A stretch of 64,000 bases of DNA from Luscinia megarhynchos (Eukaryota; Chordata; Aves; Passeriformes; Turdidae), in assembly GCA_034336665.1 (NCBI GenBank), contig JAPFBE010000003.1, forward strand, positions 39,034,360 to 39,098,359, given 5' to 3'. A program made the position numbers and the translations under genes. Shown here piece by piece: positions 52,201-61,200 of this stretch (position 1 is the first letter of the stretch; each line of letters begins with the position of its first letter). The notes beneath the pieces are model-generated. The model was not told the DNA's origin, did no database searches, and worked only from the letters and a program-made list of their open reading frames with translations.

Positions 52201-55200
52201 TAAAATAGGATTGTGAAGGTTATTGTTTAAGGAGGCAGATACATAAATTACACTGAGGTGTACTTCCCATGAGTACATTGGAAGGTTATATGGTGCTGGT
52301 GTTTTACACTTGTAGGGTTGGAAAAAAGCGTTAGGAGAAGAGGCTCTCACTTTGTGCTTAGTCATGTTTGATCAATGTAAACTGAGAAGGTACAAAGCTC
52401 AGTAAGGGACAAATGAATGCATGAATAAAAAACGTGTGAAGCTTTGAACATCACAGAAAAAGGCATGAAATTAAAGCCCACTTTCATATTGTGATACCAA
52501 GACTTCTTTTCTTATTTTGAACAGAGTACCAGAGAAGCAGAAATCAAGCTGAAAACTGAAAGCAGAGTTAAACTTTTTGCCTTGGATCCAGATGCACAGG
52601 TTAGACTTCTTACAAGGAAGCAGGGGTATTTTATGTTGATCCTTTTGAGATGAAAGCAAACTTACCTTAATTTTTCTTTTCTCTTTTTAAAGAAACTTGA
52701 TTTTTCTAATATTGAACCAGAAGTGAAGCCATTTGAAGAGAAATTTGGAAAAAAAATTCTTGTAAGGTGTAATGATTTATCTTTTAATTTGCAAAGCTGC
52801 GTTGCAGAAAATGAAGAAGGACCAACAACAAATGTAAATAATTAATCTAATTACGTTCTGTTGATTTGGAAAAGAATGTCCTAATGTTTGGTTGGCACTA
52901 TCCTTAATGGCAGGGATTCCTTGCTGGGATTGAGAAATTTATATTGTGGGGATTTTTACTCTCTTAAATCAAAATGAAGGCCTAAATCATACAAAAACTA
53001 ACTTTGCTGCTAATATTTTTGTTGGGTGGTGGAGAGAGAAATTTTTCTTTTACTGTCTTTTAGATGTTGTCAGTAACACCTAGGGTGATGACCCTATATG
53101 TTCATGAAAATAAAAAAGCATACTTAACTTTTTTCCACGCATATTTTTAGAGTGATCTAAGTGCCAGCGCTGACACTTGATTTTTTTTTTTTTAAATGTC
53201 TAGGTAGAACCTTTCTTTGTCACACTGTCACTATTTGATATTAAAAACAACAGGAAGATTTCAGCAGATTTCCATGTTGATTTGAACCACGCCTCAGTAA
53301 GGCACATGCTGTCCAGTGCATCTCAGCAAATGATGAATGGCAGTGGTGATAGCTTACACAGAATTCAGGACATTCATGAAACTGTCTTGCAATATCCAAA
53401 GCAGGTAAGAACTAGGAAACTGAAGAACTAGTAGGATTTTGGGTACAGATTTCCTACATTATTTCATTGGCTTTTTATTATGGCATGTACAATATGCATT
53501 TTCCTTCTATATTTATCTCTCGTTTTATTTCTAGGGAATATTCTCAGTCACATGTCCTCATACTGACATTTTCCTTGTGGCTAGAATAGAAAAGGTATTA
53601 CAGGGAAGTATTACACATTGTGCTGAACCATATATGAAAAGTTCAGATTCATCAAAGGTATGTTGTTTTCTTCTGTGGCATGAAAAAATGCTGAGCCATA
53701 CCAGATTGATTTCAAATTAATAACTATAAATCAAAATCTTAGTTGTTTTGTATTAAATTCATGTACCTGGATAATTTGATTTAGTAAGTTGTAGTTATTT
53801 CTAGTAACTATTATTATACATAGAGAACATTTTATTGGAAACATTTATTTCATTTTTTTATAATTGTGACAATGTAATTTTTAGAATGTCTTTAAGTAAG
53901 CTGTTTTGACAACAGAATATTTGGCTTCAGTGTGAAAGTTGAGTTGAAAGTTGTTGAACAGTGACCATATCTGTATGTCTGTCTTAGTTAATTCATGTTA
54001 CTTAATGTAGACATTTTCTTTGTCTCACTTTCTGGTGACAGTAGTTTGCTGTAACTTAATCTGCTTTCTTGCTGGTTTTTTTCCTTCAGAACCACTGTGA
54101 TCATTAAGATTCTGGTTTTATGTATAAAATGCTTTACAGATTTGATAGAACCCCAAATCAATTCTGGAAATAATCCACTGGGAAATCTTGAGTTCCTAGG
54201 AATCTAGGATAGCATAACATTTTGATGTTCTCTGAAACATATCTACAAAAAGTTTTGTTAGTTGCTACTTCTTGTCTGTCAGTGAAGAAACAGAGATTCA
54301 ATTTTTTTGCTTAAATGCTTAAATAGCCAAACCAGCATACAAGAGAAAAGTGTTTTTGTAAGTAGTGTCAGCTGCTGTTGACATTCTGCCTGTTTTCAGC
54401 TAAGAAGAAACAGTTAACTTGCAGTCTCTGCAGGGCAGCAGTGTTCTTGTACAAATTTGATGCTGGCTAAGCTGCATGTAAAAAAAGCATGTATTTTTCA
54501 CTTGGTCTTAATATAGATCAGCCTACTGATTTGTTTTTCCAGGAATGTGTGAGTTATTTTTCTTTGCCCCAGCTATTGTTGGAAAACAGCAGCTTTGTAT
54601 TTTAGGAGTCTGGTTTTGATGTTGACTGTTACTGAGTTAAAATAAACCTGAACTGAGTGTAGGTGATTTTGGTGTCCTTGGGCCTGAGTCATGTGGGGAG
54701 TTTAAGTAGACCCAGGTGTTCCCACATTTGATGCTGAGTTCTGGACTTGCAGTTGCCCTGTGCAATGGGAGTAGACAGTAGGAATGCTCATGGTTATATT
54801 AACTTATGCTTTCTGGCATTCAATTGCTTATAATTTTATGCAAATTAACATTTTGGAATTTTTCTTCTGTTCTTGTTCTCAGGGACTACACTGCATTAAT
54901 CTGAAATAAAAAAGAACAGTACAAGCTATATAGGTCTCCATGTGGGCAGTGTAGGGAGTGAGTTCCAGTTCCCTGCAAAATTACTACTCTGGACAAGAAA
55001 AAGGGAAAATGGAAGCAGCAAATTCTATAGCAAAAAAATAAAAATCACCTTTTCTCCCCTTAAATGTTGAATACAGTGATTTAATGATCATTACATACTA
55101 AGGTTTTGTTCTTCTGTGTGTTATTTCCCCTTTTACAGGAAAGAGTAGTGGAGAGTTCTCTCAAACACTCTAATAGAATCAGCTCTTTATAATATCAACA

Positions 55201-58200
55201 GCACAGATCAGGGATAGTATTCAGGAAGTTTTACTCTGTAGGTGGTTTTGCCTCTGGCAAAGAGTTTTGCTCTGTGTGTGTACATGGGAAAAGCTGATTT
55301 CTGGAAAAGAGAAGCTGAGGTGGTTCAGCTCAGTGTTGAACATCTCAAACCAGTGGGTTTCTAGCTCTGATTGTTGTATGTGTTGGTTCTGTATAATGGA
55401 GTTACTTGTTCATTTAAAAAGTTAACAAAATCAAGAATTTAAGCTTTTAATGAGAACCATGCTGCAATGTCCATACACTGGCTTGTCCATGTGATGTTCA
55501 TACAACTCTTCCCCATAGTCTGTGTGTTTTTGTAGTACAGGCCTTGCAGAGTATTGTTCTAATTCTGCAGGAATGTGTTCTGGTACATAGTGGTGGATGT
55601 AGGTGAGGGAGCAAGTGAGAGAGGAAATGTTGGGGTTTTTTTGGAGTTAGAGTTTTGTTTTGAAAACCAGTTTATTTTTGCTCTAGCTTTCCATCTATAT
55701 TCTGTAAATAATAATATTTCTCTTGCTTAATTAAGTATTTCTTATCAGAAGTGTAAATGAGTCTGTTTTTCGCCCACAAAATGCTGTGAAATCAGGCTGT
55801 GCTTAACCTGAAATGAATAATTAAGAGGCATTATCAATTATCTTTCCCCTCACATACTTAGGATTAATCTATAATCTTCTAAAGAGGATTTTCTAATACA
55901 TATCAGTGTCAATATATGGGTTGTTTTCTTGTCTACTGATGGTTCAGAAAAATGTTGCTTTTCAAATATGGCTGTTTCTTATGTCCCTTTTAGGTTGCAC
56001 AGAAAGTTTTGAAGAATGCTAAACAGGCATGCCAGAGATTAGGTCAATACAGGATGCCTTTTGCCTGGGCAGCTAGGTGAGGACAAATCCTGTCAATCTG
56101 TATTTTTTCCCTGACTTTTCTCTAACATGGTTTTTTGCATCTCCCTTCTGTAAAACTTAACATGCTATTAAAATTATTTCTTCTTTTGCTTTCAATTAAC
56201 CAAAGATTTCCAACAAACTTGCACTTCAGTTCTGTCGTTGGAAAGAAGTTATAAATTACATTAATTACATTATTATTCAAATTGTTGATATTGCCAGCTG
56301 TTTTCTGTTGTCAATATTTTTTATGCTATTAAGGATTAAATGGTTCAGACTTACTTGTTAAACTGAGCTATTCATATGTTAAAATCACCTACAATTACAA
56401 GACTGTTTAATGCTTAATGAATATTAATGAAGGATGGTGCAGTGTATTCTGATTTGCAATAAAAATTTTTCCTGAATTGAATTTCAACACTTTCATAAAC
56501 AAAGCTGAAAACAAGATTTTTACTTTCAGGACATTGTTTAAAGATGCCTCAGGAACCCTGGACAAAAATGCAAGATTTTCTGCTCTCTTTAGACAAGACA
56601 GTAATAAACTCTCAAATGAAGACATGTTGAAATTGTTAGCAGATTTCAGGAAGTAAGTCTGATTTTCCCATTGAAAAAACTGAAACATACCAACCTAAAG
56701 CCCCTCACTCCTAACCCTAAGTCACCCCATATTTTGTTATGGTCTTGAACTAGAACATCTAGTATTTTCATGTGTGTATATATACATGTCTTTCGTATCA
56801 AATATGGAATCTATATGTATATAATTAAGGCATTCAAACAAGCTACAGATCTTTGTTTTATATGGTTTGGGGGCTACAAGCAGGACTGAAGAATAATCCC
56901 ACATCTAACATGCAGTCAGCATCATAACCTGAAGTATCTCTGTGCTAGGAGTTATATTTTCACAATATGCTCTTCTGTTTCTCAAAGGAAAACAAGTATG
57001 AGCATAAATCATCTGTTCCCTGACCTTGGGCAGAGGATGCTGGCTCTCAGGGAAAGGGATTCAAGCAAGTCTCCAGTCCACCTTCCTTGGGAATGTGTGT
57101 GTCTCAGGATACCTAAATAACAGAACATTAGTTGTCTTTTTTTCCAACGTATTCTTAAAAACTTCATCAGTTTGTGTGCAAGGCTTATGAGTGTATTACT
57201 GACAGATGGGCATGCTCATGAAGCTGTTTATCCCCTTATTGAATAGGATGTAAAATAATAGAGCAATCTCTGCTGCTTTGCAAAGAAGTTTCCACTTCTG
57301 TTACAGCACAGTTAGCAGGAGTGATATTAACTTGAGCAGTCACTAAGCAGAAAAAGCACGGGCTGTAGATGGTTTCTTCTTGCTTAGCAAATCTGATAAA
57401 GAAATGAGTTTTGTTACAGATACTTAGCTCACGTCTAGCAAGTGGCTGAAGGTTTCATTGAACTTGATGTAGCAGTGAAATTGCTCTGTATACTGATAGT
57501 CCTTGCCATGAAGACTATTACGGGAATTGAAACAACAATAAATTAGTCTGCCACACTACTTTGTGAGTTAAGGGAGTGCTTTTGGTTATTTCAGCATCTT
57601 GTTTGTGGAACCACGTACAATATTTCACAGGAATTACAGTAAGAAAGGGGTTCTAATGCCCAAGGCATATCTGTTGGAATTAGAATCCCGACTCCATCCA
57701 GGAGTTTGCTTCACAGCATTCTTTTTAGGAAAACTTTGCTGTGCAATAATTTTAAAAAATCATGCTGCCGTTACTAATAAATGGTTCTGCGTGGTTTTGG
57801 CATGGAAAATACTTGTATTTCACATTTCTGAAACAGCTACACCATAACATCTATAGTTGGTGGGTTTGCAGGGTGATTTTTTAGGCTAGAACAAGGAGGA
57901 GATAGAAACTTGCTGATTTCTCTTCCCCCAGGTTTATCCTACTACCATGAATGCTTATCACTGGCCACTGAGGTTTTAAACTTACTTACAGATTCCCTTC
58001 TTTGCTGCAAGTGATAGTGAGTTACTGCCTGGCAAAACTCGCCTTTGGCAAAGTGTTTCATTTTGATTTAAAGAAGGAAAAAGTCATGCTTTTCCATGAC
58101 CTTTGACACACTTGTGTGTCAAGTGTTTTGTTGGTTTTTTTTCCTGAGAATTTAAAGGAAAAGAAAACTGTGTATCTAGGCAAAAAGCAAGACCAGATCA

Positions 58201-61200
58201 GTCATGCACCCTCAAACCACCTTTCCTCTCATACTCCTATTTCAGGATATTGCTTTTGCCTCTGTTTCCTATTATCTTTTTTTGCTGGCATCTGATTTGC
58301 ATTTAGCTTGACTTTGACAGCTTTTTTTTTTTTTTCTTCCTACAGACCTGAAAAGATGGCCAAACTTCCTGTTATTTTAGGAAATCTGGATGTTACAATT
58401 GACAATGTGTCACCAGATTTTCCAAGTAAGTATTAACAAACACTGTTAAATAGACGTTCAGGCTTCTTCCTCTTCAGTTCTTTATTTGTTTTTTTCAATG
58501 TATTTTCAGATTATGTTAACTCATCATACATTCCCATGAAGCAGTTTGAAAACACTACCAAGACACTCACAGCATTTGAAATAGAGGAGTTTGTTCCCTG
58601 TATACCAAAATGCACTCAGCCTTTTACCATCTACAACAATCATCTTTATGTTTATCCAAAGCACTTAAAATATGACAGTCAAAAGTCTTTTGCAAAGGTG
58701 AGTAGAGGAAATCTGTACCACCTTCTTTATCAGGTTTAGTTGAGATTGTTTACATACTTGTTTCTGTGGTGAACCTTATGATTAATTGTTTGGGTTTATG
58801 TTTTTAACTGCTGCTTTAGGCTAGAAATATTGCAGTGTGCGTTGAGTTCAAGGATTCTGATGAAGAGGATTCTTTGCCTTTGAAGGTTGGACTTTTCATT
58901 TTTGTGGCTGATAGAAGTAAATAGTGAGCAGTTAGCTAAGTAACACTAGTACTGGATTAATTGATCTAGTTTGGGATGTGGCTTGAGAGTAACTTCTGGA
59001 TGGCTTGCTTGTTTCTGATAAAAGAGATTTCTATCAGAGCACTTAATGCCTTTAATATTTTTTTACTAAAATTCCAGGAATAAACTTGTTTCAAACAAGG
59101 GTAGCTTATACCTGCTCCCCATTAAGGTAAAGCATTAAAGATTTGTATCAACTACAGAGCCAAGTTGCATTTTATGAGCTATCACAGTGTATAAAAGCTG
59201 CCTGGAAGAACAGATGTAGAGAAATTCAGAGACATCCTGAAGTGAAATCACAGTTTTAGCTCTACTGCACAGCAGGCAGACTAAGCATCATGTAAAGAAA
59301 CCAAGTTAAACACAAGTTAAAATATTTCAAGTTCTGGGTGATACATTCTAAGCTGAGAGTAAAAAAGGATCACAGGGTCTTTTTGTTCTTTTTTCCTTTT
59401 GTCTATTCTTAGTGTATCTATGGTAGGCCTGGTGGACCAGTATTTACTAGAAGTGCATTTGCTGCTGTTCTGCATCACCATCAAAATCCAGAGTTTTATG
59501 ATGAGGTAAGCTGCCTTTCTCAGGAGACTTTTACCCGGTCAGATATTATGTAAGTTTCAAAACACAAGAAAATATTAGAAGACTGCAAAGTTCTCCCTTA
59601 AATCAGGTCACCTTTCTAAGGACTTATCTTTAAGTTTTGTGTGTTTGATTTGTGGTCTAGCTTAAAATATCACACAACCTGGCATTTCTTTTTAAATGTA
59701 GAACCAGTAACACATGTCAGTGCTCTAGCTGAAAACTTCTAGAGAGATTTCTTTTTCTTTCAGATTAAAATAGAATTGCCCACTCAGTTACATGAAAAGC
59801 ACCATTTGTTGTTCACCTTCTACCATGTCAGCTGTGATAATTCAAGCAAAGGGAGTACAAAGAAGAAAGATGTAGTTGAAACACAAGGTTTGTCCATTAA
59901 TGCTTTACTTTCAGTAATTACTAGGGAATTTTTTTGAAGTATGCTTATCTGGTAACCCATAATTTTTGTTATCCATATAATGCTTTCTAGTAGTACTGGC
60001 TGAAGAATTTATTAAAATATTTCTTCTAATATAAATGTTTCAAATTTTGGTTTAGAGCGTCCATCAAATGTGCAGTATTTTTCAAAATCAGTGTCAATTA
60101 CTTAGTGCTTTCAATGTTTTGTAGTTGTTTGATTTCAGATCATTTGGCCTTTACAGTAACATTTTCTGTTTTACGAATTACATGTCAGAATTATTGGTAG
60201 GACTTTTGTTGTAAGGGTGTATGTGAAGTTTCATAATATTTAAAATTACTTGCCTTTCATATTCTTTAGTTGGGTATTCATGGCTTCCTTTGATAAAAGA
60301 TGGAAGAGTGGTCACCAATGAGCAACAAATCCCAGTGTCAGCAAATCTTCCATCCGGGCTACCTGAGCTACCAAGAAGTGGGTATTGGAAAGGTATGTTA
60401 TAGAAAATTACTCTAATCTTAAAAAAGAGCCCAGACATTGTGGAGAGAAGGTTTGGTTGTAATTTCCCAGTCTGCTGATAAGATTTAAGTAATTTTCTAG
60501 CAGAATTTGTTATCTTTTATAGTTGAAATTGAATCCTTGTCTGACTTAGGCAAACCCAAAGAGACATGGGAGACCAAAAAAAAATATTAGGGCAGGTTGA
60601 GTCAAATTCTTGTAAAAGTCAGAAAGTTAAGTTGTTACATACTTACTTCTGTTGTTATTTAGCTCATATAATTAAGAAATGCTTAATTTTAATTTTCTGT
60701 GGTAATAATTAACTAGAAGTTACAGTAAGTTTTAACATTTAAAATTATTTTGAGTTTATGAAGGTATGCAAATAATCTGAAGTCCTTTACTAAATTTTTT
60801 TTAGCATTTCATGCTGTCTCCTTTCAGTAAGTCCTTTATTCCTGAACAAGTCTTATTCTCATATCTTGATATTTGTGATCTCTATATTTCACAAGTAAAA
60901 TTTATGGTTGTATTTTTCAAAGCAGAAAGCTTGCATAATTGTAGTAATAAAAATCATAACAAGGAGAATACAAAACGAAAATGTGATAGGAAATTTGACA
61001 AAGAGATTGAAATGCGGAGACAAAATTGACTAATTTTGGAGGAAGAGACCTAAAATCAACAGCAAGAGGTGCTGCTCTCCTCCTGTTCTACCACCTGGTC
61101 TTTTTTAAACTCTGCTGTAAGCTTTCCTACCATCATCTCCTTCACATCTTTCATCTTCTCACGTTGTAGGTGTATTCTTTATGCCTCTTCTGTTTGTCTC

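Noticed and set aside
58536..58739. 67-codon frame read as a separate small gene
   Set aside because: It is DOCK9 exon 17 read through into its intron.
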